Source: Helichrysum umbraculigerum
Taxonomy: Eukaryota; Streptophyta; Magnoliopsida; Asterales; Asteraceae
Length of the DNA: 64,000 nucleotides
Direction of reading: 5' to 3'
NCBI GenBank assembly: GCA_949592205.1
Contig: CATIUR010000002.1
Coordinates: 4,744,501-4,808,500, forward strand
The notes under the pieces were generated by a model, which had not been told where the DNA came from, did no database searches, and worked only from the letters and a program-made list of their open reading frames with translations. Shown one piece after another: positions 1 through 10,779 of the stretch. The position numbers and the translations under genes are program-made. Position 1 is the first letter of the stretch, and every line of letters begins with the position of its first letter.

Positions 1-360
1 TATAAGAAGAGGGTTATCACAAACTACAAGAAACACAACATCTTGACCTACAAAATAAATATAAATAGAAAGCAATTTACCAAAATTACACTATAATATC
101 CACAACCATAAAACCACATCATCATCTTAGTATATATGTTACTTTATCGTATTAGTTACATAAGTATCGAAACAACCGCAATATGCACTACTTTCAGATT
201 TAAATCAAATTTTAGTAATTTACTTTGTGTTGGGATTGCAAAGGGGGTAAGGAAAGGGATCGTAAGTGTGTGTTAGGTCATTGAAAAAGCTGAAGTTCTA
301 TTTTGTATCCTTACATCGTGTAAAGTTGGTAATGGTGGGAGTGTTTATTTTGGAAGGATG
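1..360. other. AT-rich intergenic DNA, nothing recognised
   Basis: No credible long reading frame, RNA gene or terminal repeat is visible here. The last bases adjoin the left target-site duplication of the SINE at 377. Confidence 0.6.
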
Positions 361-376
361 TTTAGAGTGATTTCAA

Positions 377-645
377 ATCACTTGCCTAGATGGCCTAGTG
401 GTAGGATCTTCCCCAGGCTTCCTAGAGGTCAGGGGTTCGATCCTACCCTGGGTAAACATTTAGCATGTTAGGTATCGCCACCGCAAATCTACAGGGCACA
501 CCCGGGTTCGAGTCCGATAAAGGACTGCCGGTATAATTTCGTGGGCTAACTGTGACCAGGTGCTTTGCCGGGCAGATGTCTCTTGCGGGTGAGACGCTGC
601 GGATCTCAAAGAGATCCGGGGTCAAGGGTACCCTCCAACTACCCT
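377..645 (+). mobile_element. tRNA-derived SINE with 16-bp target-site duplication
   Basis: A 269-bp insertion is flanked by a perfect 16-bp direct repeat (tttagagtgatttcaa at 361-376 and 646-661). Near its start it has a pol III A-box-like stretch (tggcctagtgg, about 390-400) and a B box (ggttcgatcc, about 434-443). A second perfect B-box-like word (ggttcgagtcc) lies about 65 bp further on, suggesting a dimeric or composite head. The element ends in a short T run rather than poly(A), as some plant SINEs do. It is not a functional tRNA gene because no cloverleaf can be closed. Short open frames across it are chance. Confidence 0.85.
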
Positions 646-661
646 TTTAGAGTGATTTCAA

Positions 662-1888
662 GGAAGCTTCAAGAAAATCCTTTTAGCGCGGTTATTTGCA
701 ATTATTTGCAATATTGGTTACGCTGTCAAAGATCGATGGCACTTGGTAAATGGTTCTTAGACATGGTGCTTGGGTTGGCGATTAATTTAGAGAGGTGTGG
801 CTCAATTTTATAAGTTAGTGCATATACATTTCATCATGCTTCTACATGTTTCTTAGTCATATACTCACATTTCATCAATTAACGAGTCCCGAAAATTTTA
901 TTAAATTAATATTAATTCCAATATAAGTTTATAAGCTTTCACCGAAACACATCACATTATCGTTAGGATATTTAGATCATGAAAAGAGGTGTGTTTGGCA
1001 CGGGGTTTCTGGAGGCTTTTAAGGCTTAAACTTCTACTTTTAATAAGCCCCAGCCCATAAGCATTGTCTGACAACACAACAAAATGGGTTTTTTTTTTTT
1101 TTTTTAAAAAAGCCCTTAAACAAGAAGCTTTTGGAAGTGGCTTTTGAATAGAAACTCAAGCCATACACTCCAACCACAAACTTCAGCTCCAACCTATCAT
1201 TACCAAACACATCCAATTTCTTTGATGAGTTTCCAAAAAACCATTTGAAGGTTCATTCTAATTGTAAAAATTGACAAACATTTTTACTCTCATTTCTATA
1301 ATTTAAATAAATAATGTGTATGTCATAAAACTTAACTTAACCAATTAGTATATTAGTCACAAACACACCATTGTGAGGGAGTGTTGACACATGCATTTAA
1401 ATGGATTTTAGGGGATTGAACTTCTAATTTTCATAATCTCAATCATCACATTTCTATTTGGCAATAAAATCATAGCAGAGATTATAGAAAAAATTCCCCG
1501 AGAATCCCATTTCGAAGAAGCTTTTTCAATTAGCTTGAAAAAGAATCGGAAACTTCAATTCCCAACTTCAACTACTCGTTTCCAAACACACCTTAAATCT
1601 CTAATTCAAACACTATCCAAGGTAACTCATATAACAAAATGTTAATTTTCATATCCCACTAATGTCGAAAACTTTACTCTTAATTTAAGTAACCTATCAA
1701 TACCGAAAGTGTCATATATTATTACCAAATAATAATATCCCAAATGCAAACATTAAACTTGCAATTGAGCTACCAAAAGCTGCAAACAATAATCACATAG
1801 CAATGGGTTTACAATTGCATGGGTTGCTTATGTAACCAATAATCTGTTTGGCCCTTTTCTTTCATTTCCCTTCGATCCAAAAACACAC
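662..1888. other. AT-rich intergenic DNA between SINE and element A
   Basis: No gene is visible. It contains a poly(T) run near 1088-1106, a pair of 12-bp inverted repeats annotated separately, and ends with CACAC (1884-1888), the left target-site duplication of element A. Before A inserted, this sequence joined what is now 52948 onward. Confidence 0.6.
987..1593. mobile_element. possible MITE-like element bounded by 12-bp inverted repeats
   Basis: The 12-mer aggtgtgtttgg (987-998) is exactly inverted at 1582-1593. Such TGTTTGG ends are common in plant hAT-type MITEs. A related inner word (ccaaacacat, near 1203-1212) could mean two shorter elements. I could not find a matching target-site duplication at either boundary, so the borders are uncertain. 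Confidence 0.35.
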
Positions 1889-2377
1889 TGTAACACCCGC
1901 CAAATTAGGACTAGTTATTAGGTCCTAATCATTTTATAAAACATATAATTAGTGCTAAGTTAGGCTAATTGTGTGTATCATTACGTGTATTATTATATAT
2001 ACGCATTTACGCGGTTAGAATTAATCGTGTCATTTTATATCGGTCAAATTACGATACACTAATACGGACGTTGGTGAACCCAATATATTAAATAATGGTG
2101 AATTATTTGATAAACATATTTATTTCTAAATATTATTTCGATAATATCATCTAAGTATTTCGTATCGTGCCAGATAAGTTATACGCGACTAAAAACACGC
2201 GAAACGCGCCCGACAAATGAAATTCATTAAAATTATATGTTTATAACTCATTTCCAGGTATTTTGATAAAATACTTCAATTAAAATTTACGCGATTTCAC
2301 AGAATCAAATATAACGTTTAAAAACGTTACGCGATTTAATCAAATGTACAATTCGCAACCGATGACCAAACGGAAAC
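1889..2377 (+). repeat. Element A 5' LTR, first part
   Basis: This stretch matches 39947-40435 of the 3' LTR with roughly 2-3% differences by eye plus small gaps. It stops at GAAAC (2373-2377), the target duplication of element B, and resumes at 28198. Confidence 0.9.
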
Positions 2378-2825
2378 TGTTGATGCATATTAGTGTGTCT
2401 GTCAGTTGGTCTATCGAGTTGTAAGTGTCGTTAGTTAATTGTAATAGAAAAGTCATTTTTGTATTAAGCGACATTTAGCTTCTGAGTTAGGCGACACTTA
2501 CCTTAGTGTCGCATAGCGTCACTTAGGTAAGTGACGCATGAAGGCGGCCACCTGCGTCACTGGCTAAGTGTCGCAGGTCTGCCGACTTGTGTTAGTATGT
2601 AAACAAACCTACGGGTTTTCGGTTGGGGTTGACGAAACCCTAGCACCATTAGTCGAAATTGCAATCCTGTAATCAACCTAATCGGTTACGTTTATCAATA
2701 CAAAGTGATTCTATTCGTTTATACTTGTTTTCGATTCGTGATTACATATTGTTTAAGTGATTGTTTGTTTCCGCCATTCAATCGTGGTAATCAATCATCT
2801 AGATCCACAGCAAGGGGCACTCTCA
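2378..2825 (+). repeat. Element B 5' LTR
   Basis: It is 448 bp long and pairs with 27745-28192; I count about 8 differences (near 1.8%). A cluster of GTGACGC/GCGACACT words lies around 2465-2580, directly upstream of the TATA position. That position reads tatgtaaa (2596-2603) here but tatataaa in the 3' copy, so this promoter copy is mutated. Confidence 0.93.
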
Positions 2826-2827
2826 AC

Positions 2828-2840
2828 TGGTATCAGAGCC
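2828..2840 (+). promoter_or_regulatory. Element B primer binding site (initiator tRNA-Met)
   Basis: The sequence tggtatcagagcc begins two bases after the 5' LTR and is complementary to the 3' end of plant initiator tRNA-Met. Confidence 0.9.
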
Positions 2841-3049
2841 TCAAGGTGGTTTGATTGACGTATCACATTTTAGGTTGTTTTCGGTTCGATTCGTGAAGAA
2901 AATCAAGCATATTCGAGTTATTGGCATTGATTTGGTGCAAAACAGGTGTTATTGCTTCATATTCACAGGTTTCGGTCATTAAGAGTCGAAGAATTTTCGT
3001 TAGGTTTACGAAAATTCGATTTTTAGGGTTTTTGGGCGTTCACAGCCGT

Positions 3050-3482
3050 TTTTGCGTCACTCGTCGCGTCACTTCTTGCGGTACTTCGATCGACACTTCT
3101 GTGAGGTACAATTAGGGTTTCACCGACACTCAAGTGCGTCACTTAGTAACGACACTTGTGTGTTACGCGTCACTTGACTTAGTTACGCCTATAGTACTTT
3201 CCGACACTTAACTGCGTCACTTTGGGTGACACTTGTGTGTAACCCGTCACTTACTTTTAGTGACGCATTTAACTCTGTGAGTCACTCACAGCGTCACTTT
3301 CCTTAGTGATGCCTGTTATTGTTCAGCGACACTCAAGTCTGACACTTGGGTGCGTCACTTGATTGGTTATACGACACTAATCTCTAGTGTCGTTCTTTCA
3401 TTTTATACGTCACTTGATAGCGTCACTTACCCAGTGCCGCTACTTGCGACACTTCGGTGCGTCACTTAACTAGTGACGCCTT
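3050..3482 (+). repeat. Cluster of CGTCACTT / CGACACTT words in element B leader
   Basis: At least 20 copies of 7-8 base words (cgtcact, cgacact and complements such as agtgacgc) occur in about 430 bp just upstream of gag. Spacing is irregular, so this is not a simple tandem repeat. The same words recur in the B LTR and in 24030-24990. They fall in the untranslated leader; an acceptor-like ttacag lies near 3525. Confidence 0.8.
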
Positions 3483-3538
3483 TGTTACTAATCAGATTTC
3501 TAGTTTTGTTTTGAGTTGATCTTACAGGTGCTTTATAA

Positions 3539-4966
3539 ATGGCTCAAGATAAGGATACTCTTTCAAGCATTAGGGAAATGATTAAACAGAATAGTGATGT
3601 AGGAAGCAGTAGTAAACCTCCCGTTTTTACTGCTGATTTGGACTACGCATATTGGAGATCACGTTTTGAGCAATATATTGACTTCCATTGTCCAGAATTG
3701 TGGGGTCCACTTACTGAACGATATGAAAGACCGTTAGCTGAGGGGAATTACCGTGGCGTTCCTCTAGGTAAAGCTTATAAGGCTATGACTCCTGAGGAAC
3801 GTAAGGAGTATGATACTGAACGTAAAGCTCTTTCTGCAATAAAGATGACCTTAACTCCGGATGTTCTGCGTATGTTTAAACAACATGATATTACCTATGA
3901 TCTTTGGAAGGCAATTGAGATTCGCTGCGGTGGTAATGAGAAATACAAAGAGGCAAGATTAGAATTGATTAAGAAACAATACGATCTTTTTGATATTATG
4001 CCTAATGAGACCGCATCTGGTTTATTCACAAGATACACCCAGTTGGTGGGTGAGTTGCTTGAAGGTGGTTATACCTTTACAGAACTAGAAATTAATAAGA
4101 AGCTTTTGGATGCACTACCCAAAGCTTGGGATGTAAAGGTTCAAATGTTAAAGGAAAATCAAGAGTTGGCTACGTGGAAGTTGGACGAGCTAGTTGGGAT
4201 ACTCCAAGCACATGCTATGGAGTTGAAGAAGAAAGAATGTAAAAATGGGGGCTTTGTACAAAACCCATCTTTGTATGGTGGTAAAGTTGACTCTGGAAAT
4301 GCCCATGGTGGAATAGCGTTTATGTCAGATATCACTTCACAGACAAATTCCACTGGGACTTACTCGTCAGTCTATTCTGCTGGCACTTCACAAGGTGCAC
4401 AGACTCCCATTTTACCAGCTATTGAAGAACAAGCTGCCATCTATACTGCTTTCCTTAGCTCTTACAAGGATTTGGTTTCACAACCAAATGCCACACTGGA
4501 GCTGACAAAGGAAGATTATGGTCAGCTGGATGATGATGATCTTGAACAGATGGATCTGAATTGGAATATTGCCATGATCACTAGAAGGGTACATAAATTC
4601 TTGCAGCGGACGGGACGCAAGAGTTTGGAAGGAGCTGGTAAATCTGGTTTTGGTTTTGATAAGAGCAAGGTTCGTTGCTACAACTGCCAGAACTTAGGAC
4701 ACTTCGCCCGAGAATGTGAGAAACCAAAGATGCCACCATCAGGTCTCACTAAACCATCTCCACCAAAGACTGCTGAGAAGGATGTACCGAAGACTGGAGC
4801 TTCTGATGCTCTGATTGTGTTTGAGCCTACAAATCTTGACTGGAGCGCCCAAGCTCAGCAGTATCAACAATGTCTAATGGCTCACATCACTAATGAGGTA
4901 CATGATGAACCTGAAGAACCGACAAACTGTGTTTCATGTATTTCTCTAACAGCTTCTTTAAAATGA
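3539..4966 (+). CDS. gag: Element B Gag, N-terminal and zinc-knuckle part
   Basis: This 475-codon frame encodes a Copia-type Gag, the structural protein of cytoplasmic virus-like particles that packages element RNA. Residues about 100-230 resemble the UBN2/Copia gag domain (ALSAIKMTL, LWKAIE, LFTRYTQLVG, LLDALPKAW). A CCHC zinc knuckle, CYNCQNLGHFAREC, lies at about 380-393. The start is the first ATG after the leader. It ends at a TGA (4964-4966), but the same frame continues with coiled-coil sequence. The TGA is therefore probably a mutation, or less likely a natural stop. Confidence 0.88.
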   Translation: MAQDKDTLSSIREMIKQNSDVGSSSKPPVFTADLDYAYWRSRFEQYIDFHCPELWGPLTERYERPLAEGNYRGVPLGKAYKAMTPEERKEYDTERKALSAIKMTLTPDVLRMFKQHDITYDLWKAIEIRCGGNEKYKEARLELIKKQYDLFDIMPNETASGLFTRYTQLVGELLEGGYTFTELEINKKLLDALPKAWDVKVQMLKENQELATWKLDELVGILQAHAMELKKKECKNGGFVQNPSLYGGKVDSGNAHGGIAFMSDITSQTNSTGTYSSVYSAGTSQGAQTPILPAIEEQAAIYTAFLSSYKDLVSQPNATLELTKEDYGQLDDDDLEQMDLNWNIAMITRRVHKFLQRTGRKSLEGAGKSGFGFDKSKVRCYNCQNLGHFARECEKPKMPPSGLTKPSPPKTAEKDVPKTGASDALIVFEPTNLDWSAQAQQYQQCLMAHITNEVHDEPEEPTNCVSCISLTASLK

Positions 4967-5878
4967 TTTCAAATAGATAATGAAGACTTGAGAGAAAAAG
5001 TTGTTAAACTTACTGAGTCAAATAAGTTTTTAAAAGAAAATGAAAAACTTTATGGTAAGCAAATCGAGGCTCATAAGTTAGACACTCAGACTTATAAAGC
5101 AAAAGTTTTTAGTCAAAAAGATGCTATTAAAAGTTATCTAACAGAAATTGATTTCTTGAATAAGGAACTTTCTGAATTAAAGTCTCAGTCCATGAATTTC
5201 AATAGAAAAATCTCAAGTTTCTCAGAGTCTCTTGACGTTTTCGATGAAATCGTTAACAAGCAGAGGACTGATACAAGTAGTAAGGCGGGACTGGGGTATA
5301 ACACAGTCCCACCCCCTACTAATCACTATCCTCTGCCTGTTAAGGAAGGCACCGAAGAACTTGTAGCTGACTATTCATCATGGCCAGCTACAAAGACTAA
5401 AGAAGCTAAACCTAATCCCAAAAGGCAGGCAAAGGAGAAAACTAAACGGCTAGAGTATCCCTTGCCTACTTTTGTTAAGTCTGAGAGTACACATCCAGTT
5501 AATGTAGAGGAGGTTGTTGAGATTGAGGATATTACTGAACAGGAGTATCCTATGTTTAAAAAGGTTGAAGTTAAAACTGGAAAGGTAGTTTTGCAAAATG
5601 AACCTGAGGTTAAGGTTCAAAAAGGAAAAGAAAAGGTTTTAACTGAGAATTCTCAAACTTTACAGACACCTGTAAAGATTTTGAAACGAAGTTCAAATGT
5701 TTATAATGATAAAGTTTCTCATGACAAACCTTCTACTTCAACCAGTAAACCTGAGCAAGCACTACTTAAACCTTGTACAAAATGTGCATGTTCAAGAAAT
5801 GCTTCTCCACCTCCTCCAGTAAATCCTCAGTCTCAACCATTTGTTGAGAAGCGTTCCTGTTTCTACTGCAAGAAATAG
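4967..5878 (+). pseudogene. gag: Element B Gag continuation, coiled-coil region
   Basis: The same frame as the preceding Gag runs on after the TGA. It begins with a Lys/Glu-rich segment with heptad character (about 4988-5230) and continues as a low-complexity linker. It ends within a second zinc knuckle: CFYCKK, a TAG at 5876-5878, then GHLIHDC in the same frame. The knuckle spans the stop, so the TAG replaced a codon inside a functional motif, most simply a glutamine codon by a C-to-T change. Long Gag proteins with a coiled coil and two knuckles are known in Sirevirus-type elements. Confidence 0.8.
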
Positions 5879-6259
5879 GGACATTTAATCCATGATTGTC
5901 CCAAGCTTCCTAATCAGCGCTATGGGAGATATATGCCTAGAACATCTTTTTACAGAAATTCGTTTTCACAATCTTCACCTAGGCATTATTTCAACTCTCC
6001 CCAGCCGGTTAAGAAGCCAAGTAATGTTGAGCAAAAACCTTTGCCAAAACAAAAGCTTGACATTACTTCTAAACCAACTTTCGAACCTTCTAAAGTTTGG
6101 AAAAGAAAAGAGTCTTCTGTTGACTCTAAAGTTGTCAACAATAACCCATCAGATGAAAATTCTGATTTGTTAAAAAATAAAATTCTATCTGATGTGATTA
6201 TTGTTGATGACTTCGGTGTACCTAAGTCTGTAAAGGCTTGGGTCACCGTTTCTCACTAA
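5879..6259 (+). pseudogene. gag: Element B Gag C-terminal end
   Basis: This is the in-frame continuation from the second half of the zinc knuckle (GHLIHDCPKLP) through a Ser/Pro/Lys-rich tail to a TAA at 6257-6259. The last part (6055-6259) falls inside a 236-bp tandem duplication. If the second copy is mentally collapsed, Gag and Pol lie in one frame separated by this TAA. Such a stop-separated gag-pol arrangement is described for SIRE1-like elements. The TAA may thus be the original gag terminator. Confidence 0.75.
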
Positions 6260-6526
6260 TCTCCTTACTTTTGTGTGTTGCAGCAGTCTAGCTTGACATT
6301 ACTTCTAAACCAACTTCCGAACCTTCTAAAGTTTGGAAAAGAAAAGAGTCTTCTGTTGACTCTAAAGTTGTCAACAATAACCCATCAGATGAAAATTCTG
6401 ATTTGTTAAAAAATAAAATTCTATCTGATGTGATTATTGTTGATGACTTCGGTGTACCTAAGTCTGTAAAGGCTTAGGTCACCGTTTCTCACTAATCTCC
6501 TTACTTTTGTGTGTTGCAGCAGTCTG
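6055..6526 (+). repeat. 236-bp tandem duplication across the gag-pol junction of element B
   Basis: 6055-6290 is repeated at 6291-6526 with very few differences. Both copies contain the gag end and the word ttgtgtgttgcagcagtct. The period is not a multiple of three, so the duplication puts pol out of frame with gag. In the second copy a tgg codon has become tag near 6475. Confidence 0.9.
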
Positions 6527-7413
6527 AACGTGTGAGAGATAGTAAATGGTATATGGACAGTGGCTGCTCGCGATACATGACTGGCGATGTGTCTCTTCTT
6601 ATGGATATTAAACCATACGCAGGAGGATATGTTGCCTTTGCAGGAGATACAGGAGGAACAATTTCGGGTCGTGGAACGCTAACAAATGGGAAAGTTAGCT
6701 TTGAGAATGTGAATTATGTGGCACAACTTAATCACAACTTGTTGAGCGTTTCTCAAGTATGTGATAAGGATTACACCACTGCATTCACAAAGACTGAGTG
6801 TGTGATATTGAAGCCGGGGTTTGTCATTCCTGAGGAATGGGTGCTAATGCGAGCGCCAAGGAAAGATGAAACCTACATTCTGAATATGCGAACTGTTGAG
6901 ACAACCAACGAGTATACTTGTCTCCTTTCAAGGGCTTCTGAGAAAGAATCACTTCTTTGGCACAGAATGATGGGACATATTCATTTCCGTAAAATGATTT
7001 TTCTAATAAAGAATGATTTGGTGAATGGAGTTCCAAAACAGTCCTTTTCTTTAAAGGATGATTGTATTTCTTGCCACAAGGGCAAACTCCACAAAAAGTC
7101 CCATAAGTCTAAGACAGTGAATTCTATTGCTGCACAACTGGAACTCTTGCATATGGATCTTTTTGGTCCCATTTCTACAAAGAGCATTGGTGGCAGATCT
7201 TATTACTTGGTAGTTACTGATGACTACTCAAGATTTTCGTGGGTTTATTTTCTAGCTTCGAAGGGTGAGACTGCGGATATTTTGGTTTATCTGTTGGATA
7301 AGTTGGCAAATTTGTGCAACTTAAAGGTGAAGAGACTGCGCAGTGATAATGGAACCGAGTTCAAGAACTCTACTCTCGAGTTATTTTGTGCTGCAAGAGG
7401 CATTGAACATTAA
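6511..7413 (+). CDS. pol: Element B Pol: protease, GAG-pre-integrase and integrase core (first part)
   Basis: The frame opens inside the duplicated segment; it has no natural ATG of its own. It encodes the aspartic protease with DSGCSRYMTG near residues 16-25, which cleaves the polyprotein. The pre-integrase zinc region follows (LLWHRMMGH at about 150, CISCHKGKL). The integrase core comes next, with the first catalytic Asp in HMDLFGP (about 215), YYLVVTDDYSRFSWVYFL, and the second Asp in RSDNGTEF (about 278). It stops at a TAA (7411-7413) after GIEH. The same frame continues at once with FSAPRTPQQNG, so the TAA is a nonsense mutation in integrase. Confidence 0.9.
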   Translation: MLQQSERVRDSKWYMDSGCSRYMTGDVSLLMDIKPYAGGYVAFAGDTGGTISGRGTLTNGKVSFENVNYVAQLNHNLLSVSQVCDKDYTTAFTKTECVILKPGFVIPEEWVLMRAPRKDETYILNMRTVETTNEYTCLLSRASEKESLLWHRMMGHIHFRKMIFLIKNDLVNGVPKQSFSLKDDCISCHKGKLHKKSHKSKTVNSIAAQLELLHMDLFGPISTKSIGGRSYYLVVTDDYSRFSWVYFLASKGETADILVYLLDKLANLCNLKVKRLRSDNGTEFKNSTLELFCAARGIEH

Positions 7414-8559
7414 TTCAGTGCTCCAAGAACTCCTCAACAGAATGGAGTTGCAGAACGTAAGAATAGGACTATCATCGAGACAGCTCGGACCATGCTAGCT
7501 GATTCAAAGTTACCTATCATCTTCTGGGCTGAGGCAGTTAACACTGCTTGTTATGTTATGAATTGGGTGCTCACGGTTAAGAAGAAGAACAAGACATGTT
7601 ATGAACTTTTTAATAACCGTAAGCCAAATCTGCAGTTTCTAGAGCCGTTTAGGTGTCCGTGTTTGATCATGGTCACTAAAGAAAAAGTCTCGAAATTTGA
7701 TGATAAAGCTGTTGAAGGGATTTTTCTTGGCTATTCGGTAAATTCTCCGAATAAAAGAGTTTTCAACAAATCAACACGACAGGTAGAGGAGCACTTTGAG
7801 GTCAAATGTTTACGTTATACGGATCCTCCTCAAGGAACGGGTCTGGAGTGGTTTTTCAATTATGAGGATGTCTTTAACTCTTTCAACATACCTGAAGTAG
7901 ATCAAGAGGAAGAGTTGGTCACCATACTTCATGGAATCGGTCTTTCTCAAGAATCACCCGATCCTAACCTCAAACCATCTACTTCAACACCCGAATCGGC
8001 ATCCAACCAAACACCTGCCTTAAAACCTACTCCAATACCCACTCCCGCACCCACTACAACACCTATTCCAACACCAGCATCCACATCTACACCTTCACCT
8101 ACACCCAAAACTAAACCATCTCCCACTACACCATCTTCGGATGCTCCTTCTACTTCTAAGACTATCTATACGAAGGAGCTTCCTTATGATCCACACATGC
8201 CTTCATTAGAGGAAGAAGGGGAGGAAGAGGAGGAGGAAAAGGAAGAGGAAGAGGAAGCAGAAAAGATGACCTATTCTCACTACTATACTCAAGGAGAAGA
8301 AGATGATGAAGCGTCACCGAATCTTTCTTTTACCGAGAAAGAAGACGCTCCTGCTACCGAGGGAGATTTGAACAACTTGGATGTGGTTCTTGTGCCGGAT
8401 ACCATTCCAGTAACTCGCATACATAAGGATCATCCCATTGAAAATATTATTGGTGATCCTCATGCTACTGTTCAAACGCGACATCAAGTGAAGCAGACTC
8501 CAACTCAGCAACTTTTGGGTCTAGTAGCTAATATCAATTCATGTCATCTCACAAATTGA
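7414..8559 (+). pseudogene. pol: Element B Pol: integrase C-terminal part and acidic linker
   Basis: The frame of the preceding segment continues. It carries the catalytic Glu region (PQQNGVAERKNRT), the integrase C-terminal domain (FWAEAVNTA, GIFLGYSVNSPNKRVFN), a Pro/Thr-rich stretch near 8015-8150 and a Glu-rich stretch near 8205-8260. It ends at TGA 8557-8559. The downstream RT continues in a different frame from about 8551, so a one-base indel lies near 8545-8555. Integrase would insert element cDNA in the nucleus, but this copy cannot be made as one protein. Confidence 0.82.
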
Positions 8560-9805
8560 ACCCAAGAAGGTTGAAGAGGCCTCAAAAGATCCATCCTGGG
8601 TCGAGGCCATGCAAGAGGAATTGCTGCAATCTGAAAAGTTGCAAGTCTGGGAGATAGTTCCGTTACCCAAGGGTGCACACTTGACTGGCACTCGTTGGGT
8701 ATATAGAAATAAGATGGATGATCGGGGCATAGTTATTCGTAATAAAGCACGTCTGGTAGTTCAGGGCTTCAGTCAAATTGAAGGTTCGGATTACGATGAA
8801 GTATTTGCCCCCGTTGCTCGATTGGAATCTATTCGCATTTTTATTGCATACGCGTCCTTCAAAGAATTTCGCGTCAATCAACTTGATGTGAAAAGTGCGT
8901 TTCTGTATGGACAAGTGGATACAGATGTGTATGTTAAGCAGCCTCCAGGTTTTGAAGACCCTGCTCATCCGGAATACGTCTGCAAGTTGAAAAAGGCGTT
9001 ATATGGTCTTCACCAAGCTCCGAGGCTTTGGTATGAGCGGCTTACTACTCATCTAATAAAACATGGATTCGTTAGAGGAAATATCGATAGCACGCTATTT
9101 ATTCTTAGAGAAAAGTCTGGGGATAGAGAAGATATGCTACTTGTGCAGGTTTACGTGGATGATATTATTTTCGGTTCTACAAACGAGGAAATGTGTAAGA
9201 ACTTCGAGCAAATCATGAAGTCTGAGTTTGAGATGAGCGTGATGGGGGAGCTCACTTTCTTTTTAGGTGTACAAGTTGAGCAGCTTGCTAAAGGTATATA
9301 TATACATCAGTCAAAATATGTCAATGACATGTTAACTAGGTATGACCTGCTCAATTGTAAAACCTATGGGACTCCTATCGAGCTTAACCACAATCTTAGA
9401 CCTGCTGAGGATGACGAAGATTGCAAAGAAAGGGACTATCGTTCTATGATAGGTTCCCTTATGTATTTGACTGCCTCTAGGCCGGACATTGTGTTTGCCG
9501 TGTCAATCTGCTCACGCTATCAGGCTAAGCCAAAGGTGTCTCATATGAAGGCGGTAAAGCGAATTTCCAGTTATCTCAGAGCTAGACCTACTATGGGTCT
9601 ATGGTATTCAAATGAGAAGACATTCGCTCTTACTGCCTATTCGGATTCGGATCATGGCGGTTGCAGCATAGATAAGAAGTCAACAACTGGTGGATGCCAA
9701 TTTCTAGGATCGCGTTTGGTCTCTTGGCAGTGCAAGAAGCAGACTACGGTTTCTCTTTCTACAGCAGAGGCTGAGTATGTTGCTGCTGCAAGCTGTTGTG
9801 CCTAA
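8551..9805 (+). CDS. pol: Element B Pol: reverse transcriptase and RNase H
   Basis: The Copia reverse transcriptase begins in this frame with EPKKVEEASKDPSWVEAMQEEL. It includes the NKARLVVQGFSQ, QLDVKSAFLYG and YGLHQAPRLWYERL motifs and the catalytic YVDDIIFGST near 9150. RNase H follows with YSDSDHGG and STAEAEYVAAASCCA. The frame stops at TAA 9803-9805 and would stop again at a TAG shortly after, although RNase H continues beyond. Both look like C-to-T or G-to-A changes. The protein copies RNA into cDNA inside the particle. Confidence 0.9.
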
Positions 9806-10105
9806 GTTCTTTAGATTCAACACCAACTACGCGATTACGGGTTACTTCTTACTATGACTCCTATTCACATAGATAACACTGCTGCGATATCTATCACACG
9901 CAATCCCGTACAGCACTCTAAGACCAAACACATAGAACTTAGGTTCCACTTTATACGGGATTGCTATGAAAAACACCTGATAGACCTGGTCCATATAGAC
10001 ACCCTTAAGCAAAGTGCTGACCTATTCACCAAAGTTTTTTCACGTGCTCGATTTGATGAACTGATCAACATGATCGGTTTAAGATTTTTTCAGAATAAAA
10101 AGTAA
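9806..10105 (+). pseudogene. pol: Element B RNase H C-terminal tail
   Basis: This is the same frame as the RT segment, after two close nonsense codons (9803-9805 and TAG about 12 bases on). It encodes the conserved Copia RNase H end: IDNTAAISITRNPVQHSKTK, HIELRFHFIRDC and SADLFTKVFSRARFDELI. It ends at TAA near 10103. The family's usual C-terminus is complete here. Confidence 0.85.
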
Positions 10106-10779
10106 TTTGTGACTTGGAAAGTAAATTTATCTGCTTTTATGTGTGTTTAAAAAAAATAAAAAATTTTGGCAACTGCCACTCTTTATAATCTTTAGTATAA
10201 AAGAAATGCACGGTTGCTACATTTTTAAAATAGACGTTGAGTTGTGTCTGTAAACAACTTGGGATATGATAGTACATCGGGTGACATGCACAAAATGAAA
10301 TTTTAAGGTTTATCTTGGATGTGTCAGTAGGTTTATCTGACATATTTAAAATAGCTTTTATAAACTTTAGCTTCATTATATGATGCATCGGTAGGCATGA
10401 TACACACCGGTCTGTGAGTGAGTAGGAAGTAATATTAAAATTTGCCTGTTACTTTGTGAAAACTGTTATATGATGTATGACATAAGTCTTAATCAATAAA
10501 TGAAGGTATTACCAATACGCTGTCATAATTATGATGTAAATGCAAAATTGGCATATAGTAATAATATGATTATTAGTCTAACTAATGGTGACTATTGTTG
10601 TACTCACGTACAGACCTGAATCCATTAGTTATGCAAATAGTCTCAAACTTGTTTTATTCATACTAAGGGACCCTCTGTTGTACTAAGTACAGATCTGGGG
10701 CCACTAGTATCTTCATAATAGGTTTGATGTATGCCTAAATTTAAAGGTCAAGTGTATGTTACGAGAAAGCCGAGATAAA
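10106..10779 (+). other. Element B spacer after pol, left part
   Basis: This non-coding spacer lies between the RNase H end and the additional ORF of element B. No conserved domain or convincing ORF is visible. It contains a loose internal repeat (tgactattgttgtactcacgt / accctctgttgtactaagt near 10590-10690). It ends with ATAAA (10775-10779), the target duplication of element C, and resumes at 23559. Confidence 0.7.

Noticed and set aside
384..455. Possible tRNA gene
   Set aside because: A- and B-box words are present but no cloverleaf closes, and the stretch lies inside a SINE with target duplications.
443..813. Short ORFs across and after the SINE
   Set aside because: They cross the SINE border and have no conserved sequence.
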